Source: Methylobacterium haplocladii
GTDB lineage: Bacteria; Pseudomonadota; Alphaproteobacteria; Rhizobiales; Beijerinckiaceae
Length of the DNA stretch: 64,000 nucleotides
NCBI RefSeq assembly: GCF_007992175.1
Contig: NZ_BJZT01000002.1
Location: 62,001-126,000 of the forward strand
Reading direction: 5' to 3'
In this document: in pieces, positions 21,309 to 30,892 of the stretch
Position numbering within the stretch: position 1 is the first letter of the stretch
Layout of the letters: each line of letters opens with the position of its first letter
Notes under the pieces: model-generated
Told to the model about the DNA's origin: nothing
Database searches by the model: none
What the model saw: only the letters and a program-made list of their open reading frames with translations
Made by a program: the position numbers and the translations under genes

Positions 21309-21393
21309 CATTGCGAGCGCAGCGAAGCAATCCAGGGCCACACGCTCGAACGTCAGCGGGTTGGCCCTGGATTGCTTAGCTGCGCTCGCAATG
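21309..21393. repeat. 85-bp palindromic dispersed repeat, copy 1
   Basis: Two 32-nt arms (CATTGCGAGCGCAGCGAAGC... and its complement) with one mismatch flank a 21-nt loop. A degenerate second copy lies at 54668-54758. The surrounding 380 bp between the small secreted gene and the DeoR-type regulator holds no gene. Confidence 0.85.
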
Positions 21394-21430
21394 ACGGGAT
21401 GGGGCACAACCGTCCGGAGATCCGAATACG

Positions 21431-22240
21431 GTGTCACGCCCCACCGAACGAAACGACGCACGGCAGGAGAGCTCCGCGGTCGAGGCACGTCGCGCGGCCA
21501 TCGTTGCGGCCGTGCGGCAGCGCGGCTTCGTGACGATCGAGGCGCTGGCGGCGAGCCACGGCGTCACCGTCCAGACGATCCGGCGCGATCTCAACGAACT
21601 CTCGGCCGAGGGTCGGCTCGAACGCTACCGGGGCGGCGGCGGCCTGCCCTCCTCCGTCGAGAATGTCGACTACGCCGACCGCCGGGTCACGCTCTCGGCC
21701 GAGAAGACGCGGATCGGGCGCCTGGCTGCGAGCCGCATCCCCTCGCATTGCTCGGTCTTCATCAATATCGGCACGACCACCGAGGCGGTGGCCCGCGAAC
21801 TGGCCCGGCACGACGATCTCTCGATCATCACCAACAACCTGCACGTCGCCCTCTCGCTGGCGGAGGCGACGGCGTTCCGCATCGTTGTCGCCGGCGGCAC
21901 CGTACGTCGCGACGGCGCGGTGCTCGGCCAGCTCACCCTCGACACACTGAGCCAGTTCCGCGTCGACTACGCCGTCATCGGCTGCAGCGGCATCGACGAG
22001 GACGGGACGCTGCTCGATTTCGATTACGAAGAGGTGCGGGCCACGCAGGCGATCCTGGCGCATGCCAAGACGACGTTCCTCGTCGCCGACCACAGCAAGT
22101 TTTCGCGCCGGCCGATGGTGCGGGTCGGGAGCCTGGAACAGGTCGACACGCTGTTCACCGACCGGCCGCCGCCTGCCGGGATCGGGGGGCTGATCGAGCG
22201 GATTGGCGTGACGGTCGCGGTGGCGTCAGACGATGACTGA
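21431..22240 (+). CDS. glpR: DeoR/GlpR-family transcriptional regulator
   Basis: This 269-residue regulator has an N-terminal DeoR winged helix (RRAAIVAAVRQRGFVTIEALA, then the recognition helix VTVQTIRRDLNEL) and a C-terminal sugar-phosphate-sensing DeoRC domain (INIGTTTEAVA, VVAGGTVRRDGAVLG, VADHSKFSRRPMVRVG). GlpR represses glycerol genes and is released by glycerol-3-phosphate. The location directly upstream of glpD, glpK and glpF supports that assignment. A GTG at 21431 starts the product. Confidence 0.9.
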   Translation: MSRPTERNDARQESSAVEARRAAIVAAVRQRGFVTIEALAASHGVTVQTIRRDLNELSAEGRLERYRGGGGLPSSVENVDYADRRVTLSAEKTRIGRLAASRIPSHCSVFINIGTTTEAVARELARHDDLSIITNNLHVALSLAEATAFRIVVAGGTVRRDGAVLGQLTLDTLSQFRVDYAVIGCSGIDEDGTLLDFDYEEVRATQAILAHAKTTFLVADHSKFSRRPMVRVGSLEQVDTLFTDRPPPAGIGGLIERIGVTVAVASDDD

Positions 22241-22333
22241 TCGCTAGCGAACCCTGAAATTTTCGCTTGCGAACATCGAGCGGTGGCGCAATATGTTGCC
22301 GGATCGGCGTCGCGGCCGATCACGGAGGAAGCC

Positions 22334-23842
22334 TTGCAGCCTGTCTACGATCTGCTCGTCATCGGCGGCGGCATCAACGGTGCCGGTATCGCGCGCGACG
22401 CGGCCGGGCGCGGGCTGAAGGTGCTGCTTTGCGAGCGCGGTGACTTGGCCGAGTTCACGTCTTCGTCGAGCACGAAGCTCATTCACGGCGGCCTTCGCTA
22501 CCTCGAATATTACGAGTTCCGGCTCGTGCGGGAGGCGCTGGCCGAGCGCGAGCGGCTCCTCAAACTCGCCCCGCACATCATCTGGCCGCTACGCTTCGTG
22601 CTGCCGCACGACGAGGGGCTGCGGCCGGCCTGGATGCTGCGGATCGGCCTGTTCCTCTACGATCATCTGGCGCGGCTGCGGACGCTGCCGGGCTCGGAGT
22701 CGGTTCGCTTGCGAACATCGCCGATGGGCGAGCCGCTGCAGGAGCGGCTGACCAGGGGCTTCGTCTATTCCGACTGCTGGGTCGAGGACAGCCGGCTCGT
22801 GGTGCTCAACGCCATGGATGCGCAGGCGCGTGGCGCCGAGATCCGCACCCGCACCGGCGTCGCCTCGGCCCGGCGCGAGAGCGAGGCCTGGGTCGCGACG
22901 CTCCACGACGGGCGTACGGGCAAGGCCGAGACGGTGCGGGCCAAGGCCATCGTCAACGCGGCCGGCCCCTGGGTGAGCGAGACGCTCGGCGAGACGCTCG
23001 GCATCAACAGCCGCTCGGCGGTGCGCCTGATCAAGGGCAGCCACATCGTCGTGAAGCGGCTGTTCGATGGCGATCAGGCCTACATCCTGCAGCAGCCCGA
23101 CCAGCGCATCGTCTTCGCGATTCCCTACGAGCGCGATTTCACGCTCATCGGCACCACCGACGTGCCCTACGAGAACGAGCCCGGCGCGGTGACGATCTCG
23201 CCTGAAGAGACGCGCTACCTCTGCGACTGCATCAACCGTTCGTTCGCGAAGAACATCGGCCCGACGGACGTGGTCTGGAGCTATTCGGGCGTGCGCCCGC
23301 TCTACGACGATGCCGCCGCCAACGCCTCCGCCGTCACCCGCGACTACGTGCTCGACGTCTCCGACCAGGGCGGCACGCTGCCGGTGCTCTCGGTGTTCGG
23401 CGGCAAGATCACGACCTATCGGCGGCTGGCCGAGCACGCGATCGAAAAGCTCGAGCCGTTCTTTCCGGAGCTGAAGCCGGCCTGGACCGCCGATGCGATC
23501 CTGCCGGGCGGCGACATGGCCGACGCTGATTTCGATTCCTTCCTGGCCGCCCTCCGAGCCGAGAAGCCGTTCCTGTCGGCGGAGACTGCGCGGCGTCTTG
23601 CGCGGGCCTACGGCACCCGGGCGCGCGACATCCTGAAGGATGCCCGTTCACTCGCCGATCTCGGTGAGGGCTTCGACGGCGGCCTGACGGCTCGGGAGGT
23701 CGATTACCTGCGCGACCGGGAATGGGTCGTCACCGCCCACGACATCCTCTGGCGGCGCTCGAAGCTGGGACTGCGCACCAGCGCCAAGAGCGAAGCCCGC
23801 CTGCAGGCCTACCTCGACGGCAAGAGAGAACAAGCCGCATGA
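22334..23842 (+). CDS. glpD: Aerobic glycerol-3-phosphate dehydrogenase
   Basis: GlpD is a membrane-associated FAD enzyme oxidising sn-glycerol-3-phosphate to dihydroxyacetone phosphate with ubiquinone as acceptor. The product shows the FAD fold YDLLVIGGGINGAGIARDAAG, SSTKLIHGGLRYLEYYEF, and GGKITTYRRLAEHA, all standard GlpD blocks. The TTG at 22334 lies 5 bp after GGAGGA and gives the family N-terminus (MQPVYDLL). A GTG at 22283 would add 17 residues. It lies 93 bp from glpR and precedes glpK. Confidence 0.96.
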   Translation: MQPVYDLLVIGGGINGAGIARDAAGRGLKVLLCERGDLAEFTSSSSTKLIHGGLRYLEYYEFRLVREALAERERLLKLAPHIIWPLRFVLPHDEGLRPAWMLRIGLFLYDHLARLRTLPGSESVRLRTSPMGEPLQERLTRGFVYSDCWVEDSRLVVLNAMDAQARGAEIRTRTGVASARRESEAWVATLHDGRTGKAETVRAKAIVNAAGPWVSETLGETLGINSRSAVRLIKGSHIVVKRLFDGDQAYILQQPDQRIVFAIPYERDFTLIGTTDVPYENEPGAVTISPEETRYLCDCINRSFAKNIGPTDVVWSYSGVRPLYDDAAANASAVTRDYVLDVSDQGGTLPVLSVFGGKITTYRRLAEHAIEKLEPFFPELKPAWTADAILPGGDMADADFDSFLAALRAEKPFLSAETARRLARAYGTRARDILKDARSLADLGEGFDGGLTAREVDYLRDREWVVTAHDILWRRSKLGLRTSAKSEARLQAYLDGKREQAA

Positions 23843-23919
23843 TCTGATTCCCGGGGCGCCGGCCGGCACAAGATCGGCAACGCCAAAACTCGCAAAAGAA
23901 TCCCAGGGAGGGATGAGCC

Positions 23920-25425
23920 ATGAGCCGTTACGTCGGTGCCATCGACCAGGGCACCACTTCGAGCCGCTTCATCGTGTTCGACCGCAAGGGCCATGTCGTG
24001 TCGGTGGCGCAGGAGGAGCACGAGCAGATCTTTCCGCGCCCGGGCCAGGTCGAGCACGACCCGAAGGAGATCTGGAAGAAGACCCGCAAGGTCATGAAGA
24101 AAGCGCTCGAGAAAGCCGATCTCAAGCCCAAGGACCTCGTCGCGATCGGCATCACCAACCAGCGCGAGACGACGCTGATCTGGGACAGGACCACCGGCGA
24201 GCCGCTGCACAACGCGCTCGTCTGGCAGGACACCCGCAACGACCGGCTCGTCGCCGAGTACGCCAAGGACGGCGGCACCAACCGGTTCCGCGACGTCACC
24301 GGCCTGCCGCTGGCGAGCTACTTCTCGGGTCTGAAGCTGCGCTGGCTGCTCGACAACGTGAAGGGCGCTCGCAAGAAGGCCGACGCCGGCGAGGTGCTGT
24401 TCGGCAACATCGACACCTGGCTCGTCTGGAACCTCACCGGCGGCGTCGACGGCGGCCTTCATATCACCGACGTCACCAATGCCAGCCGCACGCAGCTGAT
24501 GTCTCTGGAGACCCTCGACTGGGACGAGGGCATGCTGAAAGCCTTCGAGATCCCGCGGGCTATGCTCCCGAAGATCGTCTCGTCGAGCGAGGTCTATGGG
24601 GAGACCAAGGCGCCGTTCGAGGGCGTACCGATCGCCGGCATTTTGGGCGACCAGCAAGCCGCGCTCTTCGGGCAGACCTGCTTCACGCCGGGTGAGGCCA
24701 AGAACACCTACGGCACCGGCTGCTTCGCGCTGATGAACACCGGCGAGAAGCCGGTCGCCTCGAAAGCCGGCCTCGTCACCACGCTCGCCTACCGGCTCGA
24801 CGGCGGCAAGCCGGTCTATGCGCTCGAAGGGTCGATCGCGGTCACCGGATCGCTGGTGCAGTGGCTGCGCGACAATCTCGGGATGATCAAGGAGAGCGCC
24901 GAGGTCGAGACATTGGCGGGCACCGTCGAGGACAATGGCGGCGTCTACTTCGTGCCGGCGTTCTCGGGCCTCTACGCGCCGCACTGGAACGACGCCGCGC
25001 GCGGCCTGATCATCGGGCTGACCCGCTACATCAACAAGGGCCACATCGCTCGCTCGGTGCTCGAAGCCACGGCCTTCCAGACCAAGGAGGTGCTGGAGGC
25101 GATGGAGAAGGATTCCGGGATTGCCGTGAAGGAGCTGCGCTCGGACGGCGGCATGGTCGCCAACGACACGCTGATGCAATTCCAGGCCGACATTCTGGAC
25201 GTGCCGGTTGTTCGCCCGAAGGTGGCCGAGACGACGGCGCTCGGCGCCGCCTACGCGGCCGGACTGGCCACCGGGTACTGGCGGGACCTCGACGATCTCA
25301 AGCAGAACTGGAGCGTCGACCACCGTTGGGAGCCGAAGATGGATGCGGCTCAGCGCAAGAAGATCTACGCGGCCTGGGGGCGGGCGGTGAAGCGCTCGTT
25401 CGACTGGAAGACCGACGCGGATTGA
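23920..25425 (+). CDS. glpK: Glycerol kinase
   Basis: GlpK phosphorylates glycerol with ATP in the cytoplasm. The 501-residue FGGY kinase starts [21 protein letters not shown]. It contains the glycerol-binding [29 protein letters not shown], and the FGGY segment [11 protein letters not shown] near the C-terminus. The ATG at 23920 follows AGGGAGGG. It lies 77 bp from glpD and 187 bp from glpF, with a palindromic repeat in the second gap. Confidence 0.98.
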   Translation: MSRYVGAIDQGTTSSRFIVFDRKGHVVSVAQEEHEQIFPRPGQVEHDPKEIWKKTRKVMKKALEKADLKPKDLVAIGITNQRETTLIWDRTTGEPLHNALVWQDTRNDRLVAEYAKDGGTNRFRDVTGLPLASYFSGLKLRWLLDNVKGARKKADAGEVLFGNIDTWLVWNLTGGVDGGLHITDVTNASRTQLMSLETLDWDEGMLKAFEIPRAMLPKIVSSSEVYGETKAPFEGVPIAGILGDQQAALFGQTCFTPGEAKNTYGTGCFALMNTGEKPVASKAGLVTTLAYRLDGGKPVYALEGSIAVTGSLVQWLRDNLGMIKESAEVETLAGTVEDNGGVYFVPAFSGLYAPHWNDAARGLIIGLTRYINKGHIARSVLEATAFQTKEVLEAMEKDSGIAVKELRSDGGMVANDTLMQFQADILDVPVVRPKVAETTALGAAYAAGLATGYWRDLDDLKQNWSVDHRWEPKMDAAQRKKIYAAWGRAVKRSFDWKTDAD

Positions 25426-25454
25426 CGGGCGCGACCGGCGCCTCCGTCCAGACC

Positions 25455-25563
25455 CCGTCATCCCGGGGCCGCGAAGCGGAACCCGGGATCCGGAAAAACA
25501 GCTCTCGCTCCAGTCTGCACCGTCGGCGGCTCCCGATCCCGGGGTCGCCTTCGGCGCCCCAGG
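25455..25563. repeat. Palindromic dispersed repeat in glpK-glpF gap
   Basis: An imperfect inverted repeat has arms around CCGGGGCCGCGAAGCGGAAC and GATCCCGGGGTCGCCTTCGG. The sequence type (CGTCATCCCGGGG...) is familiar from alphaproteobacterial genomes. It lies inside the probable glp operon and may influence expression of glpF. Confidence 0.7.
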
Positions 25564-25612
25564 CTAACGCTGATGGGCTGGTCCAAGCTCTCGAAAAGCA
25601 GGAGGACACACG

Positions 25613-26344
25613 ATGACCTCGCCGTTCCTGGGCGAACTCTTGGGCACGATGACCCTGATCATCTTCGGCAATGGCGTCGTGGCCGGCGCGTTGCTGGCGA
25701 AGTCGAAGGGCGAGGCCATGGGGTGGGTCGGGATCACCGCGAGTTGGTGCTTCGGCACCATCGCCGGGATCTTCGTCGCCACGGCGACCGGCAGTCCGGA
25801 CGGACACATCAACCCGTCGGTGACGGTGGCCGCCGCGATCGCGACAGGCGATCTCAGCAAGCTCGGCGTCTACATCCCCGCACAGATGATCGGTGCCTTC
25901 ATCGGGGCGGCGATCGTCTGGCTGCATTACCTGCCGCACTGGGCAGCGACGGAGGATAAGAGCCTAAAGCTCGCCTGCTTCTGCACCGGCCCGGCGATCC
26001 GGGACAACAAGGCGAACCTGCTCTCGGAGATCATCGCGACCTTCGTGCTCATCCTGGTGATCGACGCGATCGTCTCGAAGGCCGTCGGTGCGGCAGGTCC
26101 GTTCCCGACCGGCATCGCCCCCTACATCATCGGCGTGATCGTCTGGGGCATCGGCCTCTCCCTCGGCGGCCCGACCGGCTACGCCATCAACCCGGCCCGC
26201 GATCTCGGCCCGCGTATCGCCCATGCGGTGTTGCCGATCGCCGGCAAGGGCGGCTCGGATTGGGATTATGCCTGGATTCCGGTGGTCGGGCCGGTGATCG
26301 GTGCGGCCATCGCCGCCGTGTTCGTCGGCATGGTGGGGATCTGA
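25613..26344 (+). CDS. glpF: Aquaglyceroporin (glycerol facilitator)
   Basis: This 243-residue MIP channel has six membrane helices. The two pore loops carry GHINPSVTVA (NPS in place of the first NPA) and GYAINPARDLGPR (second NPA with the Arg of the selectivity filter and the Asp after it typical of glycerol channels). The context with glpK, glpD and glpR indicates passive glycerol uptake. The ATG at 25613 follows AGGAGGA with 6 bp spacing. Confidence 0.95.
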   Translation: MTSPFLGELLGTMTLIIFGNGVVAGALLAKSKGEAMGWVGITASWCFGTIAGIFVATATGSPDGHINPSVTVAAAIATGDLSKLGVYIPAQMIGAFIGAAIVWLHYLPHWAATEDKSLKLACFCTGPAIRDNKANLLSEIIATFVLILVIDAIVSKAVGAAGPFPTGIAPYIIGVIVWGIGLSLGGPTGYAINPARDLGPRIAHAVLPIAGKGGSDWDYAWIPVVGPVIGAAIAAVFVGMVGI

Positions 26345-26366
26345 CGACGGTTTCGGTGCCGGGTCA

Positions 26367-27299
26367 TCAGTCGCGCAGTCCCATCACCGAAAATCCGGTC
26401 TTCAGCTCCTCGGACATCGGGATGTCGAGGCGTTCGCCGTTCGGCAACCGCTTGAGGAACCACTTCTCGTAGGTCCAGCGCAACTCCCGCGATTCCGCGA
26501 GCCGCTGGAAGGTGCCGGTCACGAGCGCGGCCAAGGCCGGGTCGTCCTTGCGGAAGCCGATCGCGTAGGGCTCGAAGGACAGCTTTTCGGGCAGGACCGT
26601 ATATTTCGCGCCGTCGGATCCGTCGGCGGCCTTGAGGCCGTAGAGCAGCACATCGTCGGTGGCGAAGGCGTCGGCGCGGCCGTCCTTGACCATGGCGAAA
26701 GATTCCGCGTGATCCCTGGCCGTCAGGATCTCCGCCTGGATCTTCGAGCGTGCGAGCATCTCGCGGACGGCGCCCTCGTTGGTCGTGCCGGCCGTCACCA
26801 CGACCTTCTTGCCGCCGAGGTCGCGATAGGAGGCGATGCCGGCATCGCGCTTCACCAGCAGCTTCGTCGCGCTGATGAAGGTGACGGGCGAGAAGCCGAC
26901 GATCTTGCGGCGCTCGGCATTGGTGGTGGTCGAACCGCATTCGAGGTCGACCTTGCCGGAGGCTACGGCAGGAAAACGGGACTCGGAGGTGACCGGCTCG
27001 TAGCGGATCTTGAGGCCCTCGCGGCCGCTCGCCCTGCCGATGTCGTCGACGATCTCCTGGCAGATGTCGATGGCGTAGCCGACGGGGCGCTCTGTCTGGC
27101 CGACCTTCTCGATGAAGGAGAACGGCACCGAGCTCTGGCGAAAGCCGACGACGACTTCGCCCGATTCCGCCGCCTTCTTGATCGTACCGGTGAGGAGCTC
27201 GATCGCCGCCGCCGGCGTCGCCGCGCCCGCAAGCAGGGCTGCGACGGACAGGGCGAAGGCTCGCAGGCCTGCGATCGACATGACGTGGCTCTCGGACAT
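26367..27299 (-). CDS. Amino-acid-type periplasmic binding protein
   Basis: This 310-residue family 3 solute-binding protein has a signal peptide to about residue 33. It contains GFRQSSVPFSF, CQEIVDDI, the ligand-binding KVDLECGSTTTNAERR, AGTTNEGAVREM and ADAFATDDVLLYGL. It is a clear paralogue of the protein at 30893, which belongs to a full ABC importer. Here no permease or ATPase follows. Instead it starts 5 bp after the stop of a sodium/proton dicarboxylate symporter gene. It could supply the downstream ABC importer or the symporter. The ATG at 27299 is chosen; longer frames run into the symporter gene. Confidence 0.9.
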   Translation of the reverse strand: MSESHVMSIAGLRAFALSVAALLAGAATPAAAIELLTGTIKKAAESGEVVVGFRQSSVPFSFIEKVGQTERPVGYAIDICQEIVDDIGRASGREGLKIRYEPVTSESRFPAVASGKVDLECGSTTTNAERRKIVGFSPVTFISATKLLVKRDAGIASYRDLGGKKVVVTAGTTNEGAVREMLARSKIQAEILTARDHAESFAMVKDGRADAFATDDVLLYGLKAADGSDGAKYTVLPEKLSFEPYAIGFRKDDPALAALVTGTFQRLAESRELRWTYEKWFLKRLPNGERLDIPMSEELKTGFSVMGLRD

Positions 27300-27304
27300 T
27301 CCGG

Positions 27305-28585
27305 CTACTCGGCCGGCGACGGCAGGGGGGCGGCGCCTTCGAGCCCCTGCTCGGTCGTCGAGAGCTGTCCCTCCCACTTGGCGACGGCGACGGTGGCGAT
27401 GCTGTTGCCGAGCACGTTGGTGGCCGAGCGGCCCATGTCGAGGAACTGGTCGATGCCGATGATCAGCAGCAGGCCGGCCTCGGGGATGTTGAACTGCGAC
27501 AGCGTCGCCGAGATCACCACCAGCGATGCGCGCGGCACGCCCGCCATGCCCTTCGAGGTCACCATCAACAGGAACAGCATGGTGAGCTGCTGACCCCAGG
27601 TCAGGGGGATGTTGTAGGCCTGAGCGATGAACATCACCGCGAAGGTGCAATACATCATCGAACCGTCGAGGTTGAACGAGTAGCCCATCGGCAGCACGAA
27701 GGACGTGATCCGGTTCGGCACGCCGAACTTCTCGAGGTTCGACAGGGTCTTCGGATAGGCCGCCTCGCTCGACGCGGTCGAGAAGGCGAGCACGAACGGC
27801 TCCTTGATCAGGTTCAGGAGGCGCATGAGGCTGGGGCCGCCGAGCAGCAGGAAGCCTGCGAGGGCCAGCGCGCACCACAGGACGCCGAGGCTGAGGTAGA
27901 ACTCGACCAGGAATTTGCCGTAGGTCGCGAGGACGCCGATGCCCTGCGTGGTGATCGTCGCCGCGATCGCCGCGAAGACGGCGACGGGGGCGAACATCAT
28001 CACGTAGCCGGTGACCTTCAGCATCACCTCGGCGAGTTGCTCGATGCCCTGCGCCAGGGCGTGACCCTTCTCGCCGATCGCGGCGAGGCCAACGCCGAAG
28101 AAGATCGAGAACACGACAATCTGCAGGATCTCGTTGTTCGCCATCGCCTCGACCGCGCTCTTCGGTACGAGGTGTGTGACGAACTCTTTCAGGGAGAGCG
28201 AGGCCGCCTTGAGGCCCGTGCCAGCACCGACATCGGGCAGCGGCAGGTTCAGGTTGTGGCCGGGCTGGAGCAGGTTGACGAGGATCAGCCCCAGCATCAG
28301 CGAGCAGAACGAAGCGCCGACGAACCAGAGCAGAGCCTTGCCGCCGACCCGGCCGACGGAAGCCGTGTCGCCCATATGCGCGATGCCGACGACGAGGGTC
28401 GAGAACACCAGCGGCGCGATGATCATCTTGATCAATCGCAGGAAGACATCGCTGATCAGAGCGATGTAGCCCGAGATTTCCTTGGCGGTCTGCGGATCCG
28501 GCCAAGTGATGCTGCACAGGTACCCAACGAGGATACCGAGCACCATGCCGATGAAGATCATCGTCGTCAGCCGATTGCCGCTCAT
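27305..28585 (-). CDS. Dicarboxylate/glutamate:cation symporter (DAACS family)
   Basis: This 426-residue inner-membrane transporter is of the DctA/GltP fold. It shows RLIKMIIAPLVFSTLVVGIA, the hairpin-1 Ser-rich AFSTASSEAAYPKTL, and SFVLPMGYSFNLDGSMMYCTFAVMF. It also has the GVPRASLVVI hairpin 2 and a C-terminal MGRSATNVLGNSIATVAVAKWEG. It would import C4-dicarboxylates or acidic amino acids with Na+ or H+. The ATG at 28585 follows GAGGA. It forms a two-gene unit with the binding protein downstream. Confidence 0.95.
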   Translation of the reverse strand: MSGNRLTTMIFIGMVLGILVGYLCSITWPDPQTAKEISGYIALISDVFLRLIKMIIAPLVFSTLVVGIAHMGDTASVGRVGGKALLWFVGASFCSLMLGLILVNLLQPGHNLNLPLPDVGAGTGLKAASLSLKEFVTHLVPKSAVEAMANNEILQIVVFSIFFGVGLAAIGEKGHALAQGIEQLAEVMLKVTGYVMMFAPVAVFAAIAATITTQGIGVLATYGKFLVEFYLSLGVLWCALALAGFLLLGGPSLMRLLNLIKEPFVLAFSTASSEAAYPKTLSNLEKFGVPNRITSFVLPMGYSFNLDGSMMYCTFAVMFIAQAYNIPLTWGQQLTMLFLLMVTSKGMAGVPRASLVVISATLSQFNIPEAGLLLIIGIDQFLDMGRSATNVLGNSIATVAVAKWEGQLSTTEQGLEGAAPLPSPAE

Positions 28586-29113
28586 GATGGATCCTCGACC
28601 CGTGGCGTTGTTCTTGATTGCCCCGAGATTTGAAGCACGAAGCACGCCATGCGCAAGTGGCAAGTCGCGCCGTGCCCGGAAATCGCCGAAGTCCAACTTT
28701 CCGAGCGTGCCGACAGGCCGGATCAACGGTGGGCGTGCTCGGCACGATCTCCCCGGCAACGTCGGCGTCCCGAAGCCCATCTGTGTACAAAAGGACACAC
28801 ACGCCGAGCCCCCGCCCTTAATCCCTCCCGTGAGGCCGAAATGGCCTTGTGCCGGAGTGAATACATCTATGGAATTCATCACAGGTCGGGCGAACAGCCG
28901 CTGCTCGGGAAAAGAACATCGCAGCGCAAGAACTGTGCATTGACTTCGAAAGTGCGTCGGCCGGGAGACCGTATGCCGCATCGGGAACACCAGACACGCG
29001 GATGACGCGCCCGATCGGGTTCGAACTCCCGCACATCCAAGACGAAGAACAAGAGATCCTGCGCGATGTCGAACAATCGATGGGCGCCGGGAATCGGGCC
29101 GGGGGCTGGCAAG
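28586..29113. other. Divergent intergenic region, no gene seen
   Basis: A stretch of 528 bp lies between the symporter (minus) and porin (plus) starts. The open frames in it are shadows or extensions without ribosome sites. It must contain the promoters of both genes. I see no clear operator or RNA element. Confidence 0.4.
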
Positions 29114-30760
29114 ATGAATGGAATGAGGTCGGTACTACTTTGCAGTACGGCAGCGCTCGCTGGAATGTCGACGGCCGAGGCCGCGGACCTGCCGCTCCAG
29201 AAGGCCGCGCCGATCGAGTATGTCCGCGTCTGCGGCGCCTACGGCGCCGGCTTCTTCTACATCCCCGGCACCGACACCTGTCTGCGCATCTCGGGCCGCG
29301 CCCGCTTCGAGGCCGGCACCATCCCCGATCCGAATCGCAACCAGAGCCAGGGTGACGCGCTGCAGATGCGCGGCCTGATGCGCCTCAGCGTCGATGCACG
29401 CACGCAGACGGATTACGGCACCCTCCGCGCCTTCGTGCGCGGCGAATATGCCAGCCGCACCGGCACGCTGCTCTCCTCCGCCACGCAGCTGCGCATCGCC
29501 AACGCCTTCCCGGCGACGGGCCAGGACACCTTCTCGCGCGTCCAGAACTTCGCGATCGTCGAGAAGGCCTTCGTTCAGTTCGCGGGGCTCACCGCCGGCC
29601 GCGCCTCGTCGTTCTTCGACTTCTACGCGCATGATTACGAGCTGATCGGCTCGACCGGCGGCTCCGACATCTCGGCCACCAACCTGATGGCCTACACCAA
29701 GGTCTTCGACGGCGGCCTGTCGGCGACCCTGTCGATGGAAGACCCGGCTTATCGCCGCCAGCCCGTCTATTCCGCAGCCTTCGCGAGCACGACGAATCCC
29801 GGCGGCGTGCCTTCGCTGTTCGGCGTGCCGACGACGGCGCCCACAGCCCTGATCCTGACCACCGATGGCGGCTTCAACGCCACCAGTGCCGCCTTCCTCG
29901 ACGCCGTGCAGCGCCAGCGTACGCCCGATTTCGTGGGCGCGCTGCGCTACGACCAGCCATGGGGCTCGGCGCAGCTCTCCGGCGCTTTCCATGAGACCAA
30001 TGTCGGCGGCTTCATCGCCGGCTCGACCGTCAGTTCGGCCGGGACGCCGCTGCCCTCCGCCAACACCGCCGCGGCCCTGCTCGCAGCCCGCGGCATCGAA
30101 TCCGGCTCGCAGAGTGCCTATGGCTGGGCCGTCCAGGGCGGCGTGAAGATCAACCTGCCGATGATCGCGCCCGGCGACGGCTTCTACCTGCAGGGCTCCT
30201 ACGCCGAAGGCGCGATGCTCTATACCGGCTACACCTATCTGACCGGCAGCTACGCCAGCAACATCACCCCCGTTCAGGGCGGCGCCTTCCAGCAGTTCCT
30301 CTCCGACGGGGTCATCAACCCGCTCACCGGCAAACTCGACCTGTCCACGAGCTTCACGATCGTCGGCTCGTTCCTGCATTACTGGGCGCCCGAATGGCGC
30401 TCGGCCTTCTTCGGCAGCTACGGCGAGGTCGCCTTCAAGCGGGGCACGCGCGAGGCGTTCAGCCTCCTGAACAATCTCGTCGGCGGCGCGGTGCCGCCGA
30501 ACGCCTACACCAACCCAGCCGGCTTCGCCGTGAGCCCGGTGCTGCGCGACAACGGCCAGATCATCGCCGGCGCCAGCCTGATCTGGTCGCCGGTCAAGGA
30601 TCTCGATATCGGAATCGAGGGCACGTATATCGGCACGAGCGTGCTCGACGGCCGCGTCGCCGACATCACCCGGCCGGTCACGGTCGGCGGCCTGCCGCTC
30701 TACACGACGAAACGCTACGACGCGACGCAGATCCGGATGCGCGTCCAACGCGACTTCTGA
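29114..30760 (+). CDS. Outer-membrane porin (Porin_2 type)
   Basis: This 548-residue protein has a signal peptide ending STAEAAD, followed by LPLQKAAPIEYVRVC and GAGFFYIPGTDTCLRISGRARF. This is the N-terminal pattern of Rhizobiales porins, including the conserved pair of cysteines. The rest is alternating beta-strand-like sequence with long loops, and it ends MRVQRDF with the terminal Phe needed for outer-membrane insertion. It is longer than rhizobial porins (about 350 residues). The start could be 29114 or 29123. It sits between two amino-acid uptake units and may admit their substrates. Confidence 0.92.
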   Translation: MNGMRSVLLCSTAALAGMSTAEAADLPLQKAAPIEYVRVCGAYGAGFFYIPGTDTCLRISGRARFEAGTIPDPNRNQSQGDALQMRGLMRLSVDARTQTDYGTLRAFVRGEYASRTGTLLSSATQLRIANAFPATGQDTFSRVQNFAIVEKAFVQFAGLTAGRASSFFDFYAHDYELIGSTGGSDISATNLMAYTKVFDGGLSATLSMEDPAYRRQPVYSAAFASTTNPGGVPSLFGVPTTAPTALILTTDGGFNATSAAFLDAVQRQRTPDFVGALRYDQPWGSAQLSGAFHETNVGGFIAGSTVSSAGTPLPSANTAAALLAARGIESGSQSAYGWAVQGGVKINLPMIAPGDGFYLQGSYAEGAMLYTGYTYLTGSYASNITPVQGGAFQQFLSDGVINPLTGKLDLSTSFTIVGSFLHYWAPEWRSAFFGSYGEVAFKRGTREAFSLLNNLVGGAVPPNAYTNPAGFAVSPVLRDNGQIIAGASLIWSPVKDLDIGIEGTYIGTSVLDGRVADITRPVTVGGLPLYTTKRYDATQIRMRVQRDF

Positions 30761-30803
30761 CGCGGCATGCCACTTGCCCCCTCGGCCGGATGACAAGTTC
30801 GTG

Positions 30804-30846
30804 CGCCGGCCGCACTATGGTGCCGAATCCGGCGATCTCATTTTTT
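30804..30846 (+). terminator. Possible terminator after porin
   Basis: CGCCGG and CCGGCG form a 6-bp stem around a 19-nt loop (an inner CGGC/GCCG pairing is an alternative). They are followed by ATCTCA and a run of six T. It lies 44 bp after the porin stop and before the binding-protein gene. Confidence 0.4.
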
Positions 30847-30892
30847 GCCTGGCCGAACCTCGACGCCGGCACTCACGCAGGAAAGACGCCGC

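Noticed and set aside
26367-28802. 811-codon minus-strand frame as one gene
   Set aside because: Only the last 310 codons code for a binding protein. The rest overlaps the symporter gene in another frame.
29001-29060. tRNA-like GGTTCGAAC box
   Set aside because: The flanking sequence cannot form a T arm or acceptor stem on either strand.
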